NCBI GenBank assembly: GCA_029821735.1
Contig: JALGSU010000018.1
Location: forward strand, 1 to 33,858
Source of the DNA: Candidatus Zipacnadia bacterium
Lineage (GTDB): Bacteria; Armatimonadota; Zipacnadia; Zipacnadales; UBA5352
Length of the DNA: 33,858 nt
Reading direction: 5' to 3'
The notes beneath the pieces were generated by a model. It saw only the letters and a program-made list of their open reading frames with translations, was not told the DNA's origin and searched no databases. The position numbers and the translations under genes are program-made. Positions within the stretch are counted from its first letter, which is position 1. Each line of letters starts with the position of its first letter. Positions 23,632-30,995 of the stretch are shown here, piece by piece.

Positions 23632-23664
23632 GGGCCCCGGCTTAGCGCCGGGGCCCACTTTTTT
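23632..23664 (+). terminator. Rho-independent terminator
   Basis: A perfect 10-bp GC stem, GGGCCCCGGC (23632-23641) and GCCGGGGCCC (23647-23656), with a 5-nt loop, followed by ACTTTTTT (T run 23659-23664). It ends the transcript of the repeat protein. Confidence 0.92.
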
Positions 23665-23672
23665 GTTTCTTA

Positions 23673-23691
23673 CTACTATGTAACATAGTAG
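23673..23691 (+). promoter_or_regulatory. CTACTA-N7-TAGTAG palindrome, copy 3
   Basis: CTACTA (23673-23678), a 7-nt spacer and TAGTAG (23686-23691), here extended to the perfect 19-bp form CTACTATG-TAA-CATAGTAG. It lies 9 nt after the terminator T run and 58 nt before ATG 23750. TTGTTT (23663-23668) precedes TAGTAG by 17 nt, as TTGAAG does in copy 2. Confidence 0.68.
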
Positions 23692-23749
23692 ATAGCTCAA
23701 GCGAATAGAGAGTGTAAGCCGAAGAGACAGGTTGAGGGAGGTTGGCCCG

Positions 23750-24274
23750 ATGACCAGGTATATCAGGCAGATCGCGACACTGGTGGCAGTGCTGTTGGTC
23801 CCGGCCCTGGTGGTGGCGTACCCAACGAAGGCCCCGGCCAACCCGAACTTTGGCAACACGGACTTCCAGGCGCACCTGCAGCAGGATCTGGGCATGTTCG
23901 CCGACGGTCATGGACAACAGCGGCCCTGCCCGACCGTCCGCGGCGTCCCGGTGCCGCGCAGCTGGGGGCGAGAATGGTGGCCGGCCAACGACTGGGTCCG
24001 GCACGTGAAGCGGACCGGACACCCGCCCAACGGCAACTGGCCAGCACAGGAGTCGCCCGACCAGAAGTGGCAGAAGACCGTCGTTCGCTACCGAGCTTTC
24101 CTGCTCAACCACCCGTACGACGGGAGCTACGACTGCCACGTGCGACACCAGCACTTCCTGCAGTATCTCGAGCAGAACTACTACAACTACTGGCACCGGC
24201 TGCGCTACGGTCAGAACCCGCGCAACCACACGAGCCACTACTTCGGTTGGGGCTTCGGCCAGGAGGGTTGGTAG
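23750..24274 (+). CDS. Small exported aromatic-rich protein of unknown function
   Basis: A 174-residue protein with a signal peptide (about residues 1-23, hydrophobic TLVAVLLVPALVVA). The mature part is rich in His, Tyr, Trp and Asn (RSWGREWWPANDWVRH, YYNYWHRLRYG, SHYFGWGFG) and has two cysteines (RPCPTV and YDCHV) that could form a disulfide. It ends in Trp. ATG 23750 has GAGGGAGG at 23734-23741, 8 nt upstream; the in-frame TTG 23732 has none. No known family is recognised. Third member of the palindrome-linked exported trio. Confidence 0.72.
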   Translation: MTRYIRQIATLVAVLLVPALVVAYPTKAPANPNFGNTDFQAHLQQDLGMFADGHGQQRPCPTVRGVPVPRSWGREWWPANDWVRHVKRTGHPPNGNWPAQESPDQKWQKTVVRYRAFLLNHPYDGSYDCHVRHQHFLQYLEQNYYNYWHRLRYGQNPRNHTSHYFGWGFGQEGW

Positions 24275-24307
24275 TCTGGACAAGCGAAGAATAGACGCCA
24301 ACAACGA

Positions 24308-24342
24308 AGGCCGGCGAGGGGATGCGCTCCCCTCGCCGGCCT
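24308..24342. terminator. Bidirectional hairpin between convergent genes
   Basis: A perfect 14-bp stem, AGGCCGGCGAGGGG (24308-24321) and CCCCTCGCCGGCCT (24329-24342), with a 7-nt loop, between the convergent ends of the exported protein gene and the DUF4139-like gene. It has no T run on the + strand, and the - strand continues into CTTCGTTGTT. Confidence 0.75.
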
Positions 24343-24369
24343 GATTCATGTACGGGTATCTGCGGCCCG

Positions 24370-25509
24370 TCAGGGCTGCAGGTTCTGGCGGCGGAGCGTG
24401 TAGATCAACTCGAAGACGCCCTCAGCCTCCAACGAAACGGCGAAGGCGAGGGTGGTCGCGTCGGGCTTGTCGCTGTCGAGATTGGCGCGCTGGACCTGCC
24501 AGGTGCCCTCGGGGTGCTCGATGATCGCAAGCTCCACCGGTGAGCGGCGCAGGTTGCGCACCTCGATAACCCACTCCTCATTCTTGTCGAGGACGGCGGT
24601 CTTGCCGTGGGCGTCCTTGCGGACGTTGACGTCTTTGGTGAGTTCAAGCGCGCGGGTCACCAAGATGCCTGCCGCCGGGCCAAGCTTGATCTCGATCGGC
24701 TCACCCGTGGGCACGTAAGGTATTGACGCCGAGCCTATCAGTTCGCCGCCGGACTGCATGTCGCTGCGGATGCTGACTGAGCCCGCCTCCAGAGCCGGGA
24801 GTGAGGAACTGAAGAGCCTGCCGATGATCGGGATGCTCGGGTCCAGCAAGGGACCACGGCGCACGGGATAAGGCGGGACGATGCTCAGCATCTCAACGGG
24901 CACGTCGCCGTGGCGGGCCTTGTCGTAGATGATGCTGCGCTTGACGAACTCCGGGCCGATGTGCCGGTCCATGATCGAGCGAGTCACGCGCTCGCCCTCG
25001 CGCAGTGGCATGACGGCCGACACCGGTCCGGTGAGAGTGACCTCGTCGAAGCTGCGCCCGAGACCATTGGTGATGGTCAGCAGTTGGCGCAGGTCCATGT
25101 CACCGTCAGCGTTGAGCGTGGCCTCGTAGTGGATGCTCCAAGCGAGGCCCTTGAGTCCGCAGGTGACGTCCACGGTTGCCTCAACGGGCCTGGCAGCCTC
25201 AAGCCGCCACTGGACTGTTGCGCCACCAGCCGGTATCTCCATGGCAGCGACGCGAACGACATCCGCCGGGGCCACCACGAGCTGGGCACCTGCGGGGTCC
25301 ACGCCGAGATCTGATGCGGGCAGCGCGAAGATTGACTCTCCGGCGGGGAGGGACACCGTACACGAGCGCGTGACCTGCAGCACCTCGGCGGGTTCGAGCA
25401 TGATCGTCGGCGGGCCCAGATCGATGCCCGTGGCGAGCCCCGCGCACAGGCCAGTGGCGGGCAGAACCAGGATGATCGCGATCCCCACGGCAAGCGCTTG
25501 CAGCCTCAT
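24370..25509 (-). CDS. Exported DUF4139-like protein
   Basis: A 379-residue protein with a signal peptide (about residues 1-23, LQALAVGIAIILVLPATGLCAG). The C-terminal half resembles DUF4139 proteins, which have long beta-sheet repeats of the type VTLTGPVSAVMPLREG, ILVTRALELTKDVNVRKDAHGK and EEWVIEVRNLRRSPVELAI. The DUF4139 assignment is from memory of the family pattern and needs a profile check. ATG 25509 has GGAGGAGAG 6 nt upstream; the frame continues to 25536 without a ribosome site. It is transcribed alone, divergent from the 25663 gene. Confidence 0.65.
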   Translation of the reverse strand: MRLQALAVGIAIILVLPATGLCAGLATGIDLGPPTIMLEPAEVLQVTRSCTVSLPAGESIFALPASDLGVDPAGAQLVVAPADVVRVAAMEIPAGGATVQWRLEAARPVEATVDVTCGLKGLAWSIHYEATLNADGDMDLRQLLTITNGLGRSFDEVTLTGPVSAVMPLREGERVTRSIMDRHIGPEFVKRSIIYDKARHGDVPVEMLSIVPPYPVRRGPLLDPSIPIIGRLFSSSLPALEAGSVSIRSDMQSGGELIGSASIPYVPTGEPIEIKLGPAAGILVTRALELTKDVNVRKDAHGKTAVLDKNEEWVIEVRNLRRSPVELAIIEHPEGTWQVQRANLDSDKPDATTLAFAVSLEAEGVFELIYTLRRQNLQP

Positions 25510-25592
25510 AGCGAACTCTCCTCCATCGTCATGCACCGACCGGCCCGCGCAAGTTCGCCGTCACCCACCATCTGCCCTCCGAGGTCTGAGCG

Positions 25593-25636
25593 AAAGGAGG
25601 CGGCAGCTCATGTGGGGAAACTGCCCGAGTGTGTGA
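25593..25636 (+). CDS. Possible 8-residue leader peptide with perfect ribosome site
   Basis: AAAGGAGG (25593-25600) stands 9 nt before ATG 25610, which opens a frame of eight codons, MWGNCPSV, with TGA at 25634-25636. It ends 26 nt before the ATG of the next gene. The ribosome site is the strongest in the neighbourhood, so ribosomes probably load here. It could be a regulatory leader or a coincidence; no attenuator hairpin is clear. Confidence 0.3.
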
Positions 25637-25662
25637 GTGATGAGACATACGGGAGGGCCACC

Positions 25663-26364
25663 ATGCAGGTGTGCGACTTCGGGAGATCGTTCGCGACATT
25701 CACCATAGGGCAGCGGGCCAACAACGCGCGCATCCAGGCTGAGGCCATCTGCGACCTGACCGAAGCGGGCGAGACGACTCGCTACGTGCTGGTGGCCTCC
25801 TGCAAGTCAGAGGACACCTACGCGGACGACAATCTGTTCAGGCAGCCCAACTACGACTTCTGCGCAATCTTCTCCGACACCCAGTATGACATCGTGCGGG
25901 TGCACCTGCCAATCACCGGCGAGTGGCGAGACTCGGGGCCCATCGAGCACCGGTTCGACGGCGTGAGCATCGACCTGCGGATGGCCGAGGCGACCGAGTG
26001 CGTGGACGCGGACGCGATCGTGAAGGCGACGCTGGAGAATCTGCCACTGGTGGGTATCACCGAGTTGAGCGACGAGGCGAGCGGGCTGAGCGCCAGGCTC
26101 GAATACCCGATCAAGACCATGAACGTGAACGACATCAACTGGACGTGGCAGGTCGACACCGGGCCGATGATCGTGCCGGACTTCGCGCGGGAGACAGCGC
26201 TGGCGGTGCAGCAGCTCGACTTGGCCTTCGTGGCGTGCAACCGGCCAGACCGGGCGGAGTTTGTCATACTGACGCCCACGGAAGTGGGCGACGAGAAGGT
26301 GGGCCATTACTCGAAGGTGCGCAAGTGCGCGGCGAGCAACCGGATCGCGTGCATCAATGTGTGA
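25663..26364 (+). CDS. Conserved-looking protein of unknown function
   Basis: A 233-residue soluble protein, no signal or membrane segment. It starts [18 protein letters not shown] and is predicted largely beta in its first half ([32 protein letters not shown]). It has several Cys ([39 protein letters not shown]) but no paired CxxC, so metal binding is not evident. ATG 25663 has GGGAGGG at 25651-25657. Its stop is 13 nt before the dUTPase start, so it belongs to that operon. I do not recognise the family. Confidence 0.72.
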   Translation: MQVCDFGRSFATFTIGQRANNARIQAEAICDLTEAGETTRYVLVASCKSEDTYADDNLFRQPNYDFCAIFSDTQYDIVRVHLPITGEWRDSGPIEHRFDGVSIDLRMAEATECVDADAIVKATLENLPLVGITELSDEASGLSARLEYPIKTMNVNDINWTWQVDTGPMIVPDFARETALAVQQLDLAFVACNRPDRAEFVILTPTEVGDEKVGHYSKVRKCAASNRIACINV

Positions 26365-26377
26365 GCAGGGAGCTGCG

Positions 26378-26839
26378 ATGTCGGAGGGACAGGACGTGAA
26401 GGTGTGTATCAGCGTCGACCCCGAGGGTGAGGGGCTGGAGCTGCCCGCGTATGCCACGGCGGGCGCGGCGGGGATGGACTTGCGAGCGGCGGTCGCGGAG
26501 GAGATGACCCTCGGGCCGGGCGAGCGCGCGCTGGTGCCGACGGGCATCCGCATCGCGGTGCCTCCCGGTTACGAGGCACAGGTTCGGCCGCGCAGCGGTC
26601 TGGCGCTCAAGCACGGCATCACGCTGCTGAACGCGCCGGGGACGATCGACGCGGACTATCGCGGCCCGCTCGGGGTCATCATGGCGAACATGGGGGCCGA
26701 CCCCTTCGTCATACAGCGAGGCGACCGAATCGCCCAGCTTGTGATCGCACCGGTGGTGCAGGCGGAACTCGAGCAGGTCAGCGAGTTGCCTGATACCGCG
26801 CGCGGCGACGGTGGCTTTGGACACACCGGAACACAGTAG
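26378..26839 (+). CDS. dut: Deoxyuridine 5'-triphosphate nucleotidohydrolase (dUTPase)
   Basis: A 153-residue trimeric-type dUTPase that hydrolyses dUTP to dUMP and pyrophosphate, keeping uracil out of DNA. All five motifs are present: I AGMDLRA (31-37), II RPRSGLA (70-76), [12 protein letters not shown] (88-96, with the catalytic Asp and Tyr), [11 protein letters not shown] (115-123), [11 protein letters not shown] (142-151). ATG 26378 has GGGAG about 8 nt upstream. The in-frame ATG 26357 would overlap the upstream gene and is less likely. The operon also has a lipoprotein thioredoxin and a polyferredoxin, which look functionally unrelated. Confidence 0.95.
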   Translation: MSEGQDVKVCISVDPEGEGLELPAYATAGAAGMDLRAAVAEEMTLGPGERALVPTGIRIAVPPGYEAQVRPRSGLALKHGITLLNAPGTIDADYRGPLGVIMANMGADPFVIQRGDRIAQLVIAPVVQAELEQVSELPDTARGDGGFGHTGTQ

Positions 26840-26876
26840 TCGGCCAATGACTGGACGTATGAAGAGGGGCAGAAAC

Positions 26877-27488
26877 GTGCATCGATATACCATGATCGCG
26901 CTCGCAGTGTCGCTGGCAGTCGCGGCGCTCGTGTTGAGCGGATGTCCACAGAGCCAGCCCGGGAATGACATCGGGACCATCACACCAGTTGATACGCCTC
27001 AACCAGGTGAGGCCATGCCGACCGATCCGGGGACGGCGCCTGACCCGTCAGTGCCCGCAGAGGCAGGGCAGCGAGCGCCGGATTTCAATTTGCCAATGGC
27101 CGGTGGCGGCGAGGCCACGTTGGCTGACTACCAGGGCAAGATTCTGGTTATCGACTTCTGGTCCACGTCATGCGGCGGCTGCATCAAAGAGCTGCCCGCA
27201 TACCAGGCGATGTATGACTCGTGGGATCACGAGAAGGTCGATTACATCGGGATGTCGCTGGATACGCGCGTCGAGATCATCGAGGCCTTCGTCGAGAGGA
27301 AGGGCTATACGCTGCCGATGGCGCTGATCGATCAGGAGACTCAGACGGCGTATCTGGGCGACGGCGTGGCGCGCATCCCGGAGGCGCGGATCATCGACGG
27401 CGACGGGGTGCTGCGAGCGGTCCTCGGGCCTGCTGATTCGAGCGCCGAGAAGGTCGGCCAGATCGTGGACGAGATGCTCGCAGAGTAA
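26877..27488 (+). CDS. Thioredoxin-like lipoprotein (TlpA/ResA type)
   Basis: A 203-residue lipoprotein. GTG 26877 has GAGGGG 7 nt upstream and gives a clean lipoprotein signal (hydrophobic MIALAVSLAVAALV, lipobox LSGC with Cys23). After a Pro/Asp/Thr-rich linker (about 24-65) comes a TlpA-like thioredoxin domain: RAPDFNLPMAGG, VIDFWSTSCGGC with redox Cys99 and Cys102, and a cis-proline region ARIPEARIIDGDG. It should act as an extracytoplasmic thiol-disulfide oxidoreductase, perhaps for cytochrome or Fe-S maturation. The next gene, a polyferredoxin, starts 27 nt later, suggesting that the two work together in extracytoplasmic electron transfer. The in-frame ATG 26847 and 26859 lack good ribosome sites. 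Confidence 0.88.
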   Translation: MHRYTMIALAVSLAVAALVLSGCPQSQPGNDIGTITPVDTPQPGEAMPTDPGTAPDPSVPAEAGQRAPDFNLPMAGGGEATLADYQGKILVIDFWSTSCGGCIKELPAYQAMYDSWDHEKVDYIGMSLDTRVEIIEAFVERKGYTLPMALIDQETQTAYLGDGVARIPEARIIDGDGVLRAVLGPADSSAEKVGQIVDEMLAE

Positions 27489-27515
27489 CCATAGCGAGCC
27501 GAACGGACTGAAGCA

Positions 27516-28994
27516 ATGCCAGTACGCATCGTGCGCCGGATCGTGCAGGGCGCGCTGCTGATCGCCTTCCTCGTCATCCTCGTGCGTGCGGTGGGGCCTG
27601 ATGTGCCGCCGCCGCACGGGGAGCCGTTCCTGCGCATGGACCCACTGGCCGCGTTGACCGCGGTCCTCTCCCCCGAGCGCGTGGCGCTCGCGATCTTCAT
27701 ACCCGCCCTCGTTCTGCTGGTGCTGAGCGTCGCCTTCGGCAGGTTCTTCTGCGGCTGGATATGCCCCCTCGGAACAAGCATCGACATCACCGACCGGCTG
27801 GCATTCGGGCGGCTCAAAGACCGCAATCACCTCAGCCGCCCTATCGTGAAATACTACGTGCTGGCGGTCGGCATGGGCATGACTCTGCTGGGGCTGCCCA
27901 TCATCGGCTACCTCGACCCGATCCCGCTCATCACTCGGGCCTGGGCGCTGGGGATTCTGCCACCCGTGCTGGGGCTCGTGAACAGGGCGCTCGGGACGGA
28001 CTTCGGCCTGGTGGTCGTCGACAACAGCGCGGCGGCGGTTGCGTCGCTGGCGCTGCTCGGGTTCGTGTTGGCACTGGGGGCAATCAGTCGGCGCTACTGG
28101 TGCCGTACGCTGTGCCCGCTGGGCGCACTGCTGGCGCTGGTGTCGCGAGTGGGACTGCTCCGGCGGCAGATGAACGGCGAGTGCACGAACTGCGGGATCT
28201 GCCTGCGCGACTGCAAAATGGATGCAATCGATCACGATGACTACCGCGTCACGCACACGCCCGAGTGCATCCTGTGCTGGAACTGCGTGGCATGCACGCG
28301 CAAGTGCCCCGGCACGATCGGTCTGACCACCAGTACCGGCCGCAATGATTTCGGCCTGAAAGCCAGCCGCCGGCAGGCCTTCGGAGCGGTGGTGGCGGTT
28401 GCGGCAGGGGCGGTGGCTGGTGGGGTGCTGCGCAATGGGCACGCAAGGCGATTGGCCGAGAATGACCGCAGTATTCTCCCGCCGGGGGCGATCTTGCGAC
28501 GCGCGGACGGATCGATCGACTTGGTGAGCGCAGACAAGGTCCAGAGCCTGTGTGTGCGCTGCGGAATGTGCATGCGCGTCTGCCCCACCTCGGCCATTCA
28601 GCCGGCGGGGCTGGAGGCCGGCCTGGATCGGGCGTTCACGCCGGTGATCGTGCCTGCGGTGGGCGGGTGCACGCGCGAATGCAACGCCTGCGGCGAGGTC
28701 TGCCCGACCGGCGCGCTCAGCCCGTTCACTATCGAGGAGAAGCCGCAGATCAAGCTGGCGCTCGCTCACGTGGCCGCCGCCCGCTGCCTGTCATGGCAGG
28801 AGGGCGAGGACTACGTTCGCTGCCTGGCGTGCGCGGCGGTGTGTCCGTACGGAGCCATGGAACGGTGGGACGACGATGGGCAGGAGCGGCCGCGTGTCAG
28901 GCAGGACCTGTGCGTGGGCTGCGGGCTGTGTGAGAACGTCTGCCCGGTCAGACCTGAGAGAGCGATCTGGGTGGGACACACAATGAACGGCTAG
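27516..28994 (+). CDS. NapH-NapG-like membrane polyferredoxin fusion
   Basis: A 492-residue membrane iron-sulfur protein. The N-terminal half resembles NapH/MauN-type proteins: transmembrane helices with the CxxxCP motifs FCGWICPLG (Cys79, Cys83) and WCRTLCPLG (Cys196, Cys200), then two 4Fe-4S motifs (CTNCGICLRDC from Cys223, and CILCWNCVACTRKC from Cys251). The C-terminal half resembles NapG: motifs CVRCGMCMRVCP, CTRECNACGEVCP, CLACAAVCP and CVGCGLCENVCP. Between them is SRRQAFGAVVAVAAGAVAGG (residues 284-303), which looks like a Tat twin-arginine signal now internal. Such proteins pass electrons from the quinol pool to an extracytoplasmic acceptor. No Nap catalytic subunit is present. No clear ribosome site precedes ATG 27516. 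Confidence 0.85.
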   Translation: MPVRIVRRIVQGALLIAFLVILVRAVGPDVPPPHGEPFLRMDPLAALTAVLSPERVALAIFIPALVLLVLSVAFGRFFCGWICPLGTSIDITDRLAFGRLKDRNHLSRPIVKYYVLAVGMGMTLLGLPIIGYLDPIPLITRAWALGILPPVLGLVNRALGTDFGLVVVDNSAAAVASLALLGFVLALGAISRRYWCRTLCPLGALLALVSRVGLLRRQMNGECTNCGICLRDCKMDAIDHDDYRVTHTPECILCWNCVACTRKCPGTIGLTTSTGRNDFGLKASRRQAFGAVVAVAAGAVAGGVLRNGHARRLAENDRSILPPGAILRRADGSIDLVSADKVQSLCVRCGMCMRVCPTSAIQPAGLEAGLDRAFTPVIVPAVGGCTRECNACGEVCPTGALSPFTIEEKPQIKLALAHVAAARCLSWQEGEDYVRCLACAAVCPYGAMERWDDDGQERPRVRQDLCVGCGLCENVCPVRPERAIWVGHTMNG

Positions 28995-29023
28995 CGGACG
29001 TCCGGGACTGAAGAACTCAGAGG

Positions 29024-29051
29024 GCCGCCGAGCGTTCGGCGGCTCTTTTTC
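29024..29051 (+). terminator. Rho-independent terminator
   Basis: An 8-bp GC stem, GCCGCCGA (29024-29031) and TCGGCGGC (29036-29043), with a 4-nt loop, followed by TCTTTTTC (29044-29051). It ends the polyferredoxin operon. The rest of the 28995-29151 gap shows nothing else clear. Confidence 0.9.
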
Positions 29052-29151
29052 GTGGGTCGGGCGCCCGGAGGCCTCGGGCGGCAGGCGGCGAAATCTCATG
29101 CACGGGCCCGCGCGCCCGCTGATGACGTGACACGAGTCGGGAGAGCACTGC

Positions 29152-30105
29152 ATGCGTTTTGACCACAAGCCCCGGTGGGCCACGACAACCGGCTACGTCG
29201 CGGCCCTGATGTCAGGCACGATCATGGGCCTGACGTGGGTGATCCAGAGCCATCTGCTGGGGCTCGAAGTCATCGGACCGGCCGAGCTGAACTGGCTGAA
29301 CATCGTGGGCGTGGCGCTGATCATCTGGCCGGTGGCGATCCTGCGCGCAAAAGGCCGGATCGTGCCGGAGGGCACGCCGGTCAAGTGGCTGGTGTTGTTC
29401 GCCTGCACAGCCGCCTGTATCTTCTACTTCCGCAACGTGGGCGTGGGCCTGTGCGGGGCAACCACCGCCGCGCTGGTCAATCGCGTCGAACTGGTGCTAA
29501 TATTCGTCCTGACCTACCTGGTGCTCAAGCAGCGAGTGGCGCCGTGGGGCTGGATCGGGGCGGCGCTGCTGGTGGCGGGAGTCTTCCGAGTGGCGGGGCT
29601 TGGCGCGGAGAACCTGGAGTTCAACGCGGTGGGCATCGGTGCGCTGGTTCTCGCCGCGATGGGCATCGCGAGCAATGCGCTCATCATCAAGACGCATTTC
29701 GGCAAGGTCGCCAACGAACTGGTCATCCTGTTCAGCGCCACCATTCAGACGGCGCTCTACTCGCTGATCGTGCCGATATTCGTGGGGATGGACGGTGTGC
29801 TCGCCGTCCTGCGCGACCCGCGGATGCTCGGGCTGGCGGCGCTCGGGGCGGTGTGCATCGCCGGCAACCTGTTTACCTACTACTACGCGATGAAACGCGC
29901 GCCGATGTGGATCGTGCGGATTCTGGCGCTGACCGGACCGCCCGTGGCAATGCTCGCCGACCACTTCATTCTCGGCTCGCCCGTCACGGTGGCCGGGGTG
30001 CAGGGGCTGGTGGCGGTGATGATCGGGGCGACCGTGGTGATCCTCAGCGCACGCGGTGACAACGGCGGGCAGCAGGCGATACCTGCGGCTGACGAGAACG
30101 CATAG
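29152..30105 (+). CDS. EamA-family drug/metabolite transporter
   Basis: A 317-residue permease with about ten transmembrane helices in two repeats of the EamA (DMT superfamily) fold: GYVAALMSGTIMGLTWVIQS at the start, ATTAALVNRVELVLIFVLTYLVL in the middle of repeat one, APMWIVRILALTGPPVAMLAD in repeat two. The usual function is export of a metabolite or uptake of a small molecule in the inner membrane; the substrate is unknown. ATG 29152 has GGGAGAG about 7 nt upstream. The next gene begins 41 nt after the stop, so it is probably cotranscribed with the isomerase and aminotransferase that follow. Confidence 0.85.
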   Translation: MRFDHKPRWATTTGYVAALMSGTIMGLTWVIQSHLLGLEVIGPAELNWLNIVGVALIIWPVAILRAKGRIVPEGTPVKWLVLFACTAACIFYFRNVGVGLCGATTAALVNRVELVLIFVLTYLVLKQRVAPWGWIGAALLVAGVFRVAGLGAENLEFNAVGIGALVLAAMGIASNALIIKTHFGKVANELVILFSATIQTALYSLIVPIFVGMDGVLAVLRDPRMLGLAALGAVCIAGNLFTYYYAMKRAPMWIVRILALTGPPVAMLADHFILGSPVTVAGVQGLVAVMIGATVVILSARGDNGGQQAIPAADENA

Positions 30106-30146
30106 AACGGTATGGATGTAACGGAACACACCATGGAGGGACGACG

Positions 30147-30968
30147 ATGAAGCTGGTAACCTTCTCCAAGCTCTACAAGGAAAAGGGCATCGACGAACTG
30201 GTTGCGTGGGCGCTTGAGAACAAGCTCGATGGCTACGATCTGTGCGTGCGCGAGGGCTTCCCGGTCAACCCGGAGAACGCCGAGAAGGCGCTTCCCGAGG
30301 CCGTCGCGACGATGCGCGCGGCCGGTCTGGAGATCCCGATGGTCACCGGCGAGGGCGGGCTGCTTGAGCCAGATGATCCGACCGCCGAGCCGCTCGTGGC
30401 AGCCATGGCCGAGGCCGGCGTGCCGCGGCTCAAGCTGGGGTATTTCCGCTTCGACCCCGCCGAGATGGACTACTGGGAGGAAGTGGGCAAGGCGCGGGCG
30501 GCGCTCGAGGGCTGGCAGCAACTCGCAGCCAAGTACGACGTGACCATCCTGTATCACACGCACTCGAACCGGTGCCTGGGCCTGAACTGCGCGAGTATGA
30601 TGCACCTGCTGCAGGGCTTCGACCCGCAGTACATCGGCGCCTACATCGACCCCGGGCATATGGTGATCGAGGGCGAGGAGTTCGCGGTCGGGCTGGCCAT
30701 GGTGCGCGAGTATCTGAGCGCGGTGGCCTTCAAGGACGCGATGAACTGGCGCAAGGGCGAGAACGGTCACGGCATGCCGGAGCGCTATTTCGGCCCGGCG
30801 GGCAGCGGCGTGGTGAACTGGACGCAGGTGCTCTCGGAGCTGGCGCGCATCGGCTTTGACGGACCGATCTCCGTGCACTGCGAGTTCAAGGCCGCGGAGG
30901 GCAAGTTCGAGGAGGTCGCCCGACAGGAATACTCGTTCTTCCGCAGTCGGCTGGATGCAGTGGTCTGA
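30147..30968 (+). CDS. Sugar phosphate isomerase/epimerase-like TIM-barrel protein
   Basis: A 273-residue xylose-isomerase-like TIM barrel. Candidate metal-ligand segments are TILYHTHSNR (His), GAYIDPGHMV (Asp, His), AVAFKDAMN (Asp) and ISVHCEFKA (His, Glu). ATG 30147 has GGAGGGA 5-6 nt upstream. It differs in ligand strings from the isomerase at 21682 and is likely a different enzyme. It is followed after 27 nt by the class V aminotransferase, so the pair probably processes one metabolite together with the EamA transporter upstream. The substrate is unknown. Confidence 0.85.
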   Translation: MKLVTFSKLYKEKGIDELVAWALENKLDGYDLCVREGFPVNPENAEKALPEAVATMRAAGLEIPMVTGEGGLLEPDDPTAEPLVAAMAEAGVPRLKLGYFRFDPAEMDYWEEVGKARAALEGWQQLAAKYDVTILYHTHSNRCLGLNCASMMHLLQGFDPQYIGAYIDPGHMVIEGEEFAVGLAMVREYLSAVAFKDAMNWRKGENGHGMPERYFGPAGSGVVNWTQVLSELARIGFDGPISVHCEFKAAEGKFEEVARQEYSFFRSRLDAVV

Positions 30969-30995
30969 GGCGCAACTGAGGAGGCGGTGGTCAAG

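Noticed and set aside
22150..24190. Further CTACTA strings near 22158, 22762 and 24178
   Set aside because: They are Tyr-Tyr codons in coding sequence and lack a TAGTAG arm 7 nt later, so they are not operator copies.
27168..28769. A 533-codon open frame on the - strand
   Set aside because: Antisense to the TlpA-like and polyferredoxin genes; the product is Arg/His/Gln-rich low complexity with no motif.
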